Shown: positions 54,286-62,810 of the stretch, in pieces
Position numbering within the stretch: position 1 is the first letter of the stretch
Layout: each line of letters opens with the position of its first letter
NCBI GenBank assembly: GCA_964419055.1
Contig: CAYQNU010000015.1
Location: forward strand, 1-64,000
Origin: CAYQNU01 sp964419055
Lineage (GTDB): Bacteria; Bacteroidota; Bacteroidia; Flavobacteriales_D; Parvicellaceae
DNA: 64,000 nt
Direction of reading: 5' to 3'
Program-made: the position numbers and the translations under genes
The notes under the pieces: generated by a model
Seen by the model: only the letters and a program-made list of their open reading frames with translations
Database searches by the model: none
What the model was told of the DNA's origin: nothing

Positions 54286-55206
54286 TTAAAACAACTCCGC
54301 AATCATACACCGCACACTTCCACCTCCAAATTTTTCAATTGTAGGTATGTGACAAGCCAAAATATCTTTATTGCATTGCTTTAATAAGGTTAATTGCATA
54401 TCGGTTAGATGATCATAGGCCTTTTGACTCATTACAAGAATTTTATCATTTGCATTGGAGATTAATTGAATCATATTTCCCGCAAAGAAAGAAAAGGTTT
54501 GCTCCTTGGTGATTTCAATTAAAATTTTGCCGGAAGCGTTGATGGATTGAATCACCTTGGTTCGATCTAGTGGATCTATGCAATCTAAACAAACAAGGGC
54601 AAAATGATCTCCAATACACATCATCACATTTGTATGATAAATGAGCTCACCTTGAGGACCAAAGGCTTTAAATAAAACGGGTTGATAACCAAATTCAATA
54701 CACCATTTTTCTACTAAACTAGCATCTGTTCTAACTGAAACCGCAGCGTAGGCTATTTTATTGATTCTGTCCAAAACTAAACTTCCTGTACCCTCTAAAA
54801 AAAGTGGTGGAACCTGACGTTCATATTCTTCAAAAGAAATATGTTTTTGATAATTTCTTTTGATTTTTAATGTATTAATCAATTCTTCACTTCTTTCCAA
54901 TCTTCTATTCTCCGCATACATTGAGTAGGTCACTAACACCCCTTCAAAGGTAGAAAACCAATTATTAGGAAATATTGAATCGGGGAGTATATCTTTTTTA
55001 GAATCGGGTAAAACCAAAACATCAATATCGTATGAGAGCAACATATCAACAACTTCATCAAATTCTTCCAAAGCATTTTGAGCAATAATGGCATTGCTCG
55101 TATCCGAATGAGGGTGGTTTTGAAAAGAATTAGAACCCGCTGTTTGAACATTATAGCCAAAATTATTGGGTCTAATCATGGCTATTTTCGAAGTAAGATG
55201 TTTCAT
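54286..55206 (-). CDS. CtlX-like hydrolase (arginine deiminase superfamily)
   Basis: This 306-residue protein belongs to the amidinotransferase/deiminase superfamily and resembles citrulline utilization hydrolase CtlX. MIRPNNFGYN near the start, DSIFPNNWFST (about 95) and FLEGTGSLVLDR near 140 are typical. The likely catalytic set is visible in the order Asp/Glu of the LEGTGS region, His in YHTNVMM and Cys near the C-terminus in VRCMIAE. The substrate may be citrulline or a guanidino compound. It ends one base from rimO, so the two convergent genes leave no room for a terminator. Confidence 0.78.
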   Translation of the reverse strand: MKHLTSKIAMIRPNNFGYNVQTAGSNSFQNHPHSDTSNAIIAQNALEEFDEVVDMLLSYDIDVLVLPDSKKDILPDSIFPNNWFSTFEGVLVTYSMYAENRRLERSEELINTLKIKRNYQKHISFEEYERQVPPLFLEGTGSLVLDRINKIAYAAVSVRTDASLVEKWCIEFGYQPVLFKAFGPQGELIYHTNVMMCIGDHFALVCLDCIDPLDRTKVIQSINASGKILIEITKEQTFSFFAGNMIQLISNANDKILVMSQKAYDHLTDMQLTLLKQCNKDILACHIPTIEKFGGGSVRCMIAELF

Positions 55207-55313
55207 GTTGGATTGGAGTAAATAACTTTTTAAAATTATTTGAATAAAGGCATCTAAGTTTGCTTAATTTTGTCAAAGTTAATTAATAAAAATATTATAA
55301 CAAGAAATATACT

Positions 55314-56507
55314 ATGCAACAAGTTTCAGACAGACTTAATCGATTGACCGAATCAGCAACGTTGGCTATGGCTCGAAAAACAAGAGAATTAAAAGCCGAA
55401 GGAAAAAAAATTATTGGATTGTCATTGGGTGAACCTGATTTTGACACACCTGATTTTATTAAATTAGCTGCCATTGAAGGAATCAATAAAAACTTCTCAA
55501 AATATACACCTGTAGATGGATATGTGGATTTAAAAGAAGCAGTGGCTACCAAATTTAAAAGAGATAATGGGTTGACCTATGGTTTGGACCAAATTGTGGT
55601 TTCAACAGGTGCCAAACAATCCATTGCTAATGTTGTTTTGAGTGTAATCAATCCTGGTGACGAAGTTATCGTTCCGGCTCCTTATTGGGTTACTTATGAA
55701 GAAATAGTAAAATTGGCCGAAGGTATTCCCGTTTTTATTGAAACGAGTATAGAAAATGATTTCAAAATTACAGCCGAACAATTTGAAAAAGCCATTACAC
55801 CAAAAACCAGAATGATGATATACAGCTCACCTTGTAACCCTACAGGTACTTTGTATACAAAAAGTGAATTGCGTTCGTTGGCTGATGTTATTGTTAAAAA
55901 TCCCAATATCATTGTTATCAGTGATGAAATATATGAGCACATCAATTTTGTGGGCAAACACGAAAGTTTGGCTCAATTTGAAGATATTTATGACCAAGTG
56001 GTTACAGTAAATGGTTTATCAAAAGCATTTGCTATGACGGGTTGGAGATTAGGTTATATTGGCGCTCCTGCTTGGTTAGCCAAAGCTTGTGTAAAAATGC
56101 AAGGACAAATTACAAGCGGGACATGCAGCATCGCCCAACGTGCAGCTATTGCAGCGCTCAACGCACCAGCAAGTGTTACTTACGAAATGCGTGATGCTTT
56201 CAAAAAAAGAAGAGATTTGATGGTTGATGGTTTCAGAAAAATGGATGGAGTAAAAATCAACGTTCCAGAAGGAGCTTTTTATTTATTTCCAAATGTTAGT
56301 TCTTTCTTTGGCAAATCATGCAATGGCACAGTGGTAAAAGATGCTGATGATTTTGCTTTGTTTTTGTTGGCAGAAGCTGAAGTAGCAACAGTATCCGGTA
56401 CTGCGTTTGGAGATCCTACTTGCATTCGAATTTCATATGCTGCTAGCGAAGTAGAATTGATTGAAGCCATTGCAAGAATTACTGCTGCTTTGAAGAAATT
56501 GAACTAA
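55314..56507 (+). CDS. aspC: Aspartate aminotransferase, class I fold
   Basis: This 397-residue PLP enzyme transfers an amino group between aspartate and 2-oxoglutarate. Lys237 in VNGLSKAFAMTGWRLGYIG is the Schiff-base lysine, and SSPCNPTGTLY binds the cofactor. ISYAASEVELIEAIARI near the end and SLGEPDFDTPDF near the start are typical of subgroup I-gamma. It is a single gene with a strong terminator at 56527. The gene symbol rests on the family; a related substrate range cannot be excluded. Confidence 0.9.
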   Translation: MQQVSDRLNRLTESATLAMARKTRELKAEGKKIIGLSLGEPDFDTPDFIKLAAIEGINKNFSKYTPVDGYVDLKEAVATKFKRDNGLTYGLDQIVVSTGAKQSIANVVLSVINPGDEVIVPAPYWVTYEEIVKLAEGIPVFIETSIENDFKITAEQFEKAITPKTRMMIYSSPCNPTGTLYTKSELRSLADVIVKNPNIIVISDEIYEHINFVGKHESLAQFEDIYDQVVTVNGLSKAFAMTGWRLGYIGAPAWLAKACVKMQGQITSGTCSIAQRAAIAALNAPASVTYEMRDAFKKRRDLMVDGFRKMDGVKINVPEGAFYLFPNVSSFFGKSCNGTVVKDADDFALFLLAEAEVATVSGTAFGDPTCIRISYAASEVELIEAIARITAALKKLN

Positions 56508-56526
56508 TAATTAATCTTATCAAATT

Positions 56527-56570
56527 AAATAGCCCTGAAAATCGATTGATTTTCAGGGCTATTTTTATTT
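56527..56570 (+). terminator. Rho-independent terminator of aspC
   Basis: AAATAGCCCTGAAAATC (56527-56543) pairs perfectly with GATTTTCAGGGCTATTT (56548-56564) across a 4-base loop, followed by T-rich DNA. It is the strongest hairpin in the window. Confidence 0.95.
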
Positions 56571-56672
56571 AGTCCAGTCTTTACATTCTTCAGTTAATTA
56601 CTAATTAAACTGTTCATAATTATAGCTTCACTTCAAGTTGAATTATATGTCTAGACCTGTTTTAGGAATTCG

Positions 56673-57569
56673 CTATATTCGAATTCCTAAAACACAGACA
56701 TCGTCAATCTGCTCATGTTTTCCTTTCCATTCTTCGAATACGGTATTTAACTCTTCACTTTGTCTTTTCATTGGAAATTCTGAAATAGACGTTAACAAAT
56801 TTCGAAACCGTTTTCTATTGAATTTCTTAATATTATCACCCCCAAATTGGTCGGTGTAACCATCACTGAATAAATAGATTTGGTCACCCAACTTCAAATC
56901 AAATTCTTGTAATCGAAATGATTTTCGCTGATCATCAGCATATCCTACACCATATAAATCACTTTCAAACTCAAACAACTCTTTATTTCTTATGATGAGT
57001 AACGGACGACCTGCAGTACAGAAATACAGTTTTCGATCCAATAAATCAAAACGACATAAAACTATATCCATACCATCTCTTGTTATTCCTTGAGTTAGAT
57101 TATCGTTAAATAAACCAACCAATTCCTTATCCAAATGTTGAATAATTTCCGCTGGATTATCAATTCCTTTATTGCTAATAATTTGTCTCAAAATAGTATT
57201 ACCTGCCATGTTGATCAACGCACCTGGCACACCATGACCCGTACAATCGCCTACTGCAAAATATACCACCCCACCTCCCCCTCCTTTGGAGGGGGCTAAG
57301 GGGGTGGTCTCCAATGGAGGGGGGACGGGGGTGGTTGAATGGATCCAATAAAAATCACCACTAACAATGTCTTTTGGCTTAAATAGTACCAATGCTTCCT
57401 GAAAATTTTCAAGAAAAAGCTTAATGTTGGGTAAAATTGCAAATTGAATGCGTTCAGCATATCGAATGCTGTCTTCATAATGCTTTGCCTTTTCCTCTAT
57501 TGCTGAAAGGTACTGTTGGCTCTCATACTGTAACGCAGTAACGAGATGATGGTGTAATACATCAGTCAT
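56673..57569 (-). CDS. SpoIIE/PP2C-type phosphatase with inserted loop
   Basis: This 298-residue serine/threonine phosphatase resembles the stand-alone SpoIIE (PP2C-like) domains that output two-component or stress signals in Bacteroidetes. KPKDIVSGDFYWIH (64-77) holds the first metal-binding Asp, VGDCTGHGVPGALINMAGN follows at 107, and DDVCVLGIRI ends the chain. A short coiled coil (about 20-45) precedes the domain, but no sensor domain is present. Residues about 78-102 (Pro-rich, then SKGGGGG) are encoded by a GC-rich palindromic repeat inserted in frame (57265-57337). The loop lies away from the metal residues, so activity may survive. Confidence 0.85.
   Translation of the reverse strand: MTDVLHHHLVTALQYESQQYLSAIEEKAKHYEDSIRYAERIQFAILPNIKLFLENFQEALVLFKPKDIVSGDFYWIHSTTPVPPPLETTPLAPSKGGGGGVVYFAVGDCTGHGVPGALINMAGNTILRQIISNKGIDNPAEIIQHLDKELVGLFNDNLTQGITRDGMDIVLCRFDLLDRKLYFCTAGRPLLIIRNKELFEFESDLYGVGYADDQRKSFRLQEFDLKLGDQIYLFSDGYTDQFGGDNIKKFNRKRFRNLLTSISEFPMKRQSEELNTVFEEWKGKHEQIDDVCVLGIRI
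57265..57337. repeat. GC-rich palindromic repeat inside a coding region
   Basis: CCCCCTCC pairs with GGAGGGGG around TTT (about 57276-57294). Flanking CCACCCC and GGGGTGG (57301-57307) extend the fold, and a second GGAGGGG lies at 57317. The base composition is far from the AT-rich surroundings. Palindromes of this CCCCTCC-GGAGGGG type are frequent in intergenic regions of Flavobacteriia, as I know them. Confidence 0.85.
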
Positions 57570-57802
57570 ACTATTAAAATTTAAAAAGGGTTAATGGAAA
57601 TTAAAATCGTTAAAAAAGTAAAGTGGAAATTGGAATTTTACCAATTAATATAATAAATCCAGCTATACATACAGCACATAAAAGCAGGAATAATTTGATT
57701 AATCCTAGTGACTGTATAAAAAGTAATATGACGTTTTTGAGTTATCATCGAACGCAAAAGTATTTATAATTTTAATACAATGTAATAAATTATAATTAAA
57801 TC

Positions 57803-58651
57803 TTAGTTAACAGTTGCAGTTACTGGATATTTATTGTTTTTATAGGAACTCAAATAAGCTTTTATAGTGCCGACTAAAATTTTGGCTTCCACATAAATAG
57901 GAATACGATTTTGATCATCAGTAACGTATACTTCCATTTCTTCTCCATCTGTAAAAATAGTACCTTGAATCAATAATGGTTTAAATTTAATACAATTATA
58001 ATGCTTTCCATCTTCTCCTTTAATTCTTGCTTTTCCAGTATATCGAATATAAACGTTACTGTAAATTGCTTTATCCAAAACCATAGGCAGCGGAACCGAA
58101 TCATTCAATTTTATTTTAGAAAAATCGATACATCTGGCCCTATACACACACGTCATTACATCAAAAGTACAAGACGGAACTTTCATCGTAATATGCTGTG
58201 TTGAATCTTTCTTATTGGTATATACTTTTGCGGTATGCTGTTGATGATTAAAGCGATAATCCTCAAAAAGTTCAAAACCTCCTTCACTAACGTCTCTCAA
58301 AAAACGATAGGGTACCAAATTAGATTTATCCACTATTGATGAATATTGATCTCTTACTCTAAAAAAATAGTCATAATTTTTTAATGATTTACCTCTTCCA
58401 TCCAAGTGAAAACATTTCTTTCCCTCATAGATTGAATCGGAAACTTCAAACCTCACTTTTCCAGCTGGCACCCACACTTTCTTTAAAAAATAATATACAT
58501 TATAATTGAGTTGCTCGCCTGCCTTAAAAGGGATATGGGCTATTGAACATTGTGAAGTGCCAAAATATGGGAATAGAAAAAAAGCCAATACAACAATAGT
58601 TATATTGGCTTTTAATAAATTTAGCTTTGATTTATTTTTTCTCGACCACAT
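57803..58651 (-). CDS. DUF3108-type exported protein
   Basis: This 282-residue protein has a signal peptide (about 15-33, ending YFGTSQC). The mature part resembles DUF3108: FKAGEQLNYNVYYFLKKVWV near 42, then GKVRFEV and, near the end, DDQNRIPIYVEAKILVGTIK. Such proteins are probably periplasmic beta-sandwich proteins of unknown function. Its start overlaps the end of the DUF1573 gene by 20 bases on the same strand, so the two are probably expressed together. Confidence 0.8.
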   Translation of the reverse strand: MWSRKNKSKLNLLKANITIVVLAFFLFPYFGTSQCSIAHIPFKAGEQLNYNVYYFLKKVWVPAGKVRFEVSDSIYEGKKCFHLDGRGKSLKNYDYFFRVRDQYSSIVDKSNLVPYRFLRDVSEGGFELFEDYRFNHQQHTAKVYTNKKDSTQHITMKVPSCTFDVMTCVYRARCIDFSKIKLNDSVPLPMVLDKAIYSNVYIRYTGKARIKGEDGKHYNCIKFKPLLIQGTIFTDGEEMEVYVTDDQNRIPIYVEAKILVGTIKAYLSSYKNNKYPVTATVN

Positions 58652-59234
58652 TGGCCTGAATTTTTACAATTGTTGCTGAAGGTTCCGTATTAGCTGTTAC
58701 CGTTACCGTTTTCTCAGCTGGACCAATTTGACCTTTGTAAGGCGTGAATTTCACATCAATTGTACCCGTCTTACCTGGCATAATAGGTTGTTTAGGGTAA
58801 TTTGGAACTGTACAACCACAAGAACCTTTTGCATCTTGAATAATCAATGGTTCTTTACCTGTATTGGTAAATGTAAAGCTGTACATATTTTCACTTTCTT
58901 CTTGAACCGTTCCAAATGAATGCACATCTTTCGCAAATTTTATTGAAGTTGTTGGGCCTGTAGGCACCATTGAGGTTGGATTTGTTTGACCATTAGCATT
59001 CAAGTTCATATTGTTGCTTTGATCAAGCGTTATTGCTGAAACACCCTGATTATTGGTTGTCCCATTTGGAATAGTTGTAGAACCTGATGTATTTGAAGGA
59101 ACAGTTTGAATTTTTAATTTCATGTTACTCACTTCTTCTTCTAATTTGGTATTAGTAGCATTCAACTGAACGGTATTGTAAATTGAAAATACCAACGCTA
59201 CAGCACCTATACCTAAACCAACTTTTGCTAACAT
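58632..59234 (-). CDS. DUF1573 protein
   Basis: This 200-residue protein has an N-terminal hydrophobic segment (about 5-22), a short coiled coil (27-45), an Asn/Thr-rich linker and a C-terminal DUF1573 Ig-like domain (about 95-200). The domain carries VHSFGTVQEES, FTFTNTGKEPL and the family signature KGSCGCTVPNYP with two cysteines. DUF1573 proteins are exported in Bacteroidetes; their function is not known. It overlaps the following DUF3108 gene and follows a lipoprotein gene at 32 bases. Confidence 0.88.
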   Translation of the reverse strand: MLAKVGLGIGAVALVFSIYNTVQLNATNTKLEEEVSNMKLKIQTVPSNTSGSTTIPNGTTNNQGVSAITLDQSNNMNLNANGQTNPTSMVPTGPTTSIKFAKDVHSFGTVQEESENMYSFTFTNTGKEPLIIQDAKGSCGCTVPNYPKQPIMPGKTGTIDVKFTPYKGQIGPAEKTVTVTANTEPSATIVKIQANVVEKK

Positions 59235-59266
59235 ATCTTTTGTGTTTTAAATTAAGTGTAAAATTA

Positions 59267-59848
59267 CTAATTTGAAATTAATTTGTCACGTTTACCATTC
59301 AAAATCTCAACTTGTTTTTTAAAATTAGGATTAGTAGAACATTGAAAGGTAAGTGGTTTTGAAGAGTAACTGTATAAATTTTCTTCCTCTTCTCCTCGGG
59401 CAATTAACAAATTGATGTCCTCTGGATTTTTTTCAATTTTATTTAAAAGTTTACTGAAAGATTTAATAGCATCAGCATATTCTTCCAATAATTCTTTGCA
59501 TTCTTCTGATATCGGGTTGAGTTCTTCTTCTGGTAATTCTTTAATTTCCAACGACAAATCATTTTCATAAGCTTTTAGTGCTTCGGCATTATCCCCTACT
59601 TTTTGAATTTCAAATGGATTTACTCCTGTACAAGCCATATAATCAGCAATGTACGTCAAAGAATCTTGGGTGGTTTTAGGTAATGGAAAAAGCTCACTAC
59701 ACTTGGTTATCAAAGAATCTGCTGGAGTGGTACAATCGCAAAAAGTTAATGGTTTTGCTACCACCTCTTCTGCTGTGGCTTCTTCATCCTTACAAGACAC
59801 GATGAAGATGGAGGTAAGAAGGGTAATCGTGAAAAGAACATTTTTCAT
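59267..59848 (-). CDS. Lipoprotein of unknown function
   Basis: This 193-residue protein has a lipobox signal ending IVSC (Cys19) and then an acidic start (KDEEATAEEVV). Four more cysteines (CDCTTPADSLITKC and others) lie in the mature N-terminal part. The C-terminal half is helical and Glu-rich (KELLEEYADAIKSFSKLLNK). No family is recognised. It lies seven bases after the barrel/SPOR protein gene on the same strand, so it may belong to the same transcript. Confidence 0.65.
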   Translation of the reverse strand: MKNVLFTITLLTSIFIVSCKDEEATAEEVVAKPLTFCDCTTPADSLITKCSELFPLPKTTQDSLTYIADYMACTGVNPFEIQKVGDNAEALKAYENDLSLEIKELPEEELNPISEECKELLEEYADAIKSFSKLLNKIEKNPEDINLLIARGEEEENLYSYSSKPLTFQCSTNPNFKKQVEILNGKRDKLISN

Positions 59849-59855
59849 GGTTAAA

Positions 59856-62063
59856 TTATTTTATAAGATCTAAAGCTTCAGTTGCTGTAATTATTTTTCC
59901 GTTGAAATCACCTATTACAAAGGCATCAACTAAACCTTTATCAATAAGCGTCTGCTTAAACTTAACAGCTTCTTCATAGGTATTAAAAGTTCCAACAAAG
60001 TATTTAGTCAATCCAGTTTCAGGATCTTTTTTCGGAATTACATTGCCAATTGATAAGTACAAATCCAATACATTGGTTGGTATTTTATTTTGATAAGCTC
60101 CTACCTGAACTTTGAATTTTATCAATGATTTGTCAATGGCATTTGCAGTAGGAACAGAAGTTTCTACTTTGACATCCTTGTAAGTAGGATTCACTTCATA
60201 ACCTGCTTGCGCCAATGTAATTCTACTACCTTCTTTGAAAGCTACTATAAATGAACCAGTATATCCTTTTGTCAAAACATCAATTCGATGTTGTGCTGCT
60301 TTATTTTTATCAGAAAACGACCCTGAATAATAGCGATACATTCCATCCTCACCTTTAACATAAGCTACATCTGGTAAATCTTTGAACACATTACCCGACA
60401 ATTTCTTTTTGAAAGCACCGATTTGAATTTTATACACAGTTTCGGTTAAAGTTGTGTAGGTATTTTCAGAAATGGCTGCTTTGTCTATTTCATCTTGACT
60501 AACCTTATTTACGGTTAATTTACCTTTATCATTAAGCGATTGTTCGCCTACATAGGTAGGTGTGAACCCTTGTTTTTCCAATTCTTTTTGAGCAGCAATA
60601 GCATCCGATAAATTGTTGTACTCACCAATTACATATTTTACTGTGGTGCCATCATCAATAGTTCTAAAATCTTTATTACTCAAATACTTATGCAAATCTT
60701 CTGGTTTTACACCAATTTCATCTGAACCAATAATAACGGTATATTTTTTCTGTTCAGCATTGTTTACAATTCCTTGATTATCTCTATTGCCTCCTGCTAA
60801 CTGACCACCTTCAGACGAGGTAGTTGAAACAACGTCTTCCAAAACAGCAAATTCACCAATTGAATCCATATACATTCTATACATCAAAAAGAAATCCTCA
60901 TCATCAAAAGCTACCCCACTTGTATCAACTGAAACTTTTTCAGGTGTTTCTTTTTCTAAGTCCATTACATCTGCAACACCGTCTTTATCGGCATCATAAG
61001 GACAACCAAATTGATCAACTGGACGATAATGTGAAGGTGTCTTGGCACAATTATCAATTAAATCAGGAACACCATCCAAATCGTAATCCATCGTATCTTG
61101 AGCCATTAAATCATACCATTCGTCATCCAACACACCATCTTTGCTTGATTTACCTCCAATAGTAAGTTTTTTAAGGTCATACGTTAATGCAAAATTAGTA
61201 TACAAAAATTTATCGTTTCCTTTAGTTCCAGCTCTATCACCGGGGCTTTCTCCAGTTACGTTATCCACCAAATCGGTCATCGTAAAATGCATGGACATAC
61301 CCAATCTAAAATTCACGCGTTCACCCAATTTCCAATTTCCTCCCAATTCTAAAGGTATGGCAAACGAGCGTTCAGGATATTTACCATATCCATCTATATT
61401 GAGCTCTCTGAGATCGGTTTCATAAGAGTAATCCCTATACAATTCAACAGCACTGGCAGCAGTTGGATCATCCTCTGGTCTATCCATGATTGCTCCATTA
61501 GACCAATAGTGATATAAATTTCCGTTTTTATCTCTTAAGTCTGTTTTTGATAAAAATTCCACGCTTTCAATTCCCGTAGAAAAATAGGGATTTACTTTGA
61601 AATTTTTGGGCAATAATTGATCAAAATGATAGGTAAAAGTCATACCTCCCGTAGTGATGTTCGATTGAAAATTAAGATTTCGTGTCAACGTGCGTTCATT
61701 GGCACTTACTTGACCAAAAATAACGTAAAAATTTAAATCCAAATAATCGGTTAAAGGATTAATTACTTTTAAATCATATGCAATCCTACTGACATTCGTG
61801 TGATAAAATTTGTTGTTTGTACCTATGTCTCCATAAAAAGTAAACGTTCCAATTCCTAAACTTAACTTAGGTTTAAAAACGATTTCAAGTGGTTCTTTTT
61901 TATATGATTTTACGGAATCATCTTCGGGTAACATCCCCTGCGAATTAACCAACTTTGGAACGAGCATTAAGCTTACCAAAACAAGTAAAAAATGGTATAT
62001 TGGTTTATTATTTCGCAAAGGTTTCAATCGTATATTTTTCTGAAGGTGCAGACTTCTACGCAA
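59856..62063 (-). CDS. Envelope protein with barrel, TSP3 and SPOR-like repeats
   Basis: This 735-residue exported protein has a signal peptide near residues 25-42 (SLMLVPKLVNSQG). A beta-barrel-like domain of about 280 residues follows. Two calcium-binding type 3 thrombospondin-like repeats lie near 330-370, with DLDGVPDLIDNCAKTP and DADKDGVADVMD. The C-terminal half has three SPOR-like repeats (about 440-515, 550-620 and 655-730) with the pattern KIQIGAFKKK or KVQVGAYQNK. SPOR domains bind denuded peptidoglycan. The likely role is to link the outer membrane to peptidoglycan; the exact function is unknown. Confidence 0.72.
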   Translation of the reverse strand: MRRSLHLQKNIRLKPLRNNKPIYHFLLVLVSLMLVPKLVNSQGMLPEDDSVKSYKKEPLEIVFKPKLSLGIGTFTFYGDIGTNNKFYHTNVSRIAYDLKVINPLTDYLDLNFYVIFGQVSANERTLTRNLNFQSNITTGGMTFTYHFDQLLPKNFKVNPYFSTGIESVEFLSKTDLRDKNGNLYHYWSNGAIMDRPEDDPTAASAVELYRDYSYETDLRELNIDGYGKYPERSFAIPLELGGNWKLGERVNFRLGMSMHFTMTDLVDNVTGESPGDRAGTKGNDKFLYTNFALTYDLKKLTIGGKSSKDGVLDDEWYDLMAQDTMDYDLDGVPDLIDNCAKTPSHYRPVDQFGCPYDADKDGVADVMDLEKETPEKVSVDTSGVAFDDEDFFLMYRMYMDSIGEFAVLEDVVSTTSSEGGQLAGGNRDNQGIVNNAEQKKYTVIIGSDEIGVKPEDLHKYLSNKDFRTIDDGTTVKYVIGEYNNLSDAIAAQKELEKQGFTPTYVGEQSLNDKGKLTVNKVSQDEIDKAAISENTYTTLTETVYKIQIGAFKKKLSGNVFKDLPDVAYVKGEDGMYRYYSGSFSDKNKAAQHRIDVLTKGYTGSFIVAFKEGSRITLAQAGYEVNPTYKDVKVETSVPTANAIDKSLIKFKVQVGAYQNKIPTNVLDLYLSIGNVIPKKDPETGLTKYFVGTFNTYEEAVKFKQTLIDKGLVDAFVIGDFNGKIITATEALDLIK

Positions 62064-62111
62064 ATTAACGAATAATGTTCAAACTTTTCAACATTTTTTT
62101 TTCTAATGAAG

Positions 62112-62726
62112 TTATTTTATTACCAAATCAATCATTTTTTTATCTTCAATAAACCCTTCTAAATGATCTCCAATAGAAACTTTAGCTACTCCAGCAGGAG
62201 TACCCGTAAAAATTAAGTCCCCTATTTTCAAGGTTATAAACTGAGAAACGTATGCTATTACATCGTCAAACGTAAAAATCAAATCTGAGGTGTTACCAGT
62301 CTGAACAACCTTGTTATTATTCATCAAAGAAAAAGAAATATTGTTTACATCTTTAATTTCTGACACTGGAATAAATTGTTCACTAATGGGTGCTGAATTA
62401 TCAAAACTTTTAGCCATTTCCCAAGGTAAACCTTTTTCTTTACACTTTTGCTGCAAATCACGTGCGGTAAAATCTATTCCTAAGCCAATTTGATCATAAT
62501 AGGTATGAGCGTATTTCTTGCTGATGTGTTTGCCAACTTTACATATTTTCAACACAATTTCTATTTCGTGATGAAGATCTTGGGTGAATTCTGGAATATA
62601 AAAAGGTGTTTTTTTGGGTAAAATAGCCGTATCAGGTTTCATAAAAAAAACAGGTTCAGTTGGCAATTCACTGTTCATTTCTTTGGCATGCAAAGCATAA
62701 TTTCTGCCAATACATATAATCTTCAT
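62112..62726 (-). CDS. Fumarylacetoacetate hydrolase family protein
   Basis: This 204-residue enzyme of the FAH family cleaves or decarboxylates C-C bonds of beta-diketo acids. The ATG at 62726 (MKIICIGRNYALHAKEM) is chosen, because the family starts here; the frame extends 13 codons further upstream. LHHEIEIVLKICK near 66 carries a metal-binding His/Glu pair, and LGIDFTARDLQQKCK and IFTGTPAGV follow. The product is somewhat short for the family. The substrate cannot be told; acylpyruvate or oxaloacetate are candidates from known family members. Confidence 0.87.
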   Translation of the reverse strand: MKIICIGRNYALHAKEMNSELPTEPVFFMKPDTAILPKKTPFYIPEFTQDLHHEIEIVLKICKVGKHISKKYAHTYYDQIGLGIDFTARDLQQKCKEKGLPWEMAKSFDNSAPISEQFIPVSEIKDVNNISFSLMNNNKVVQTGNTSDLIFTFDDVIAYVSQFITLKIGDLIFTGTPAGVAKVSIGDHLEGFIEDKKMIDLVIK

Positions 62727-62810
62727 ATCCTCAATTTTGGATACAAAGTTATATAAATTATTCAATCAATTAAGTAAACCCAAAGTAATAGCTTGGTTAA
62801 TCCGCACTAA

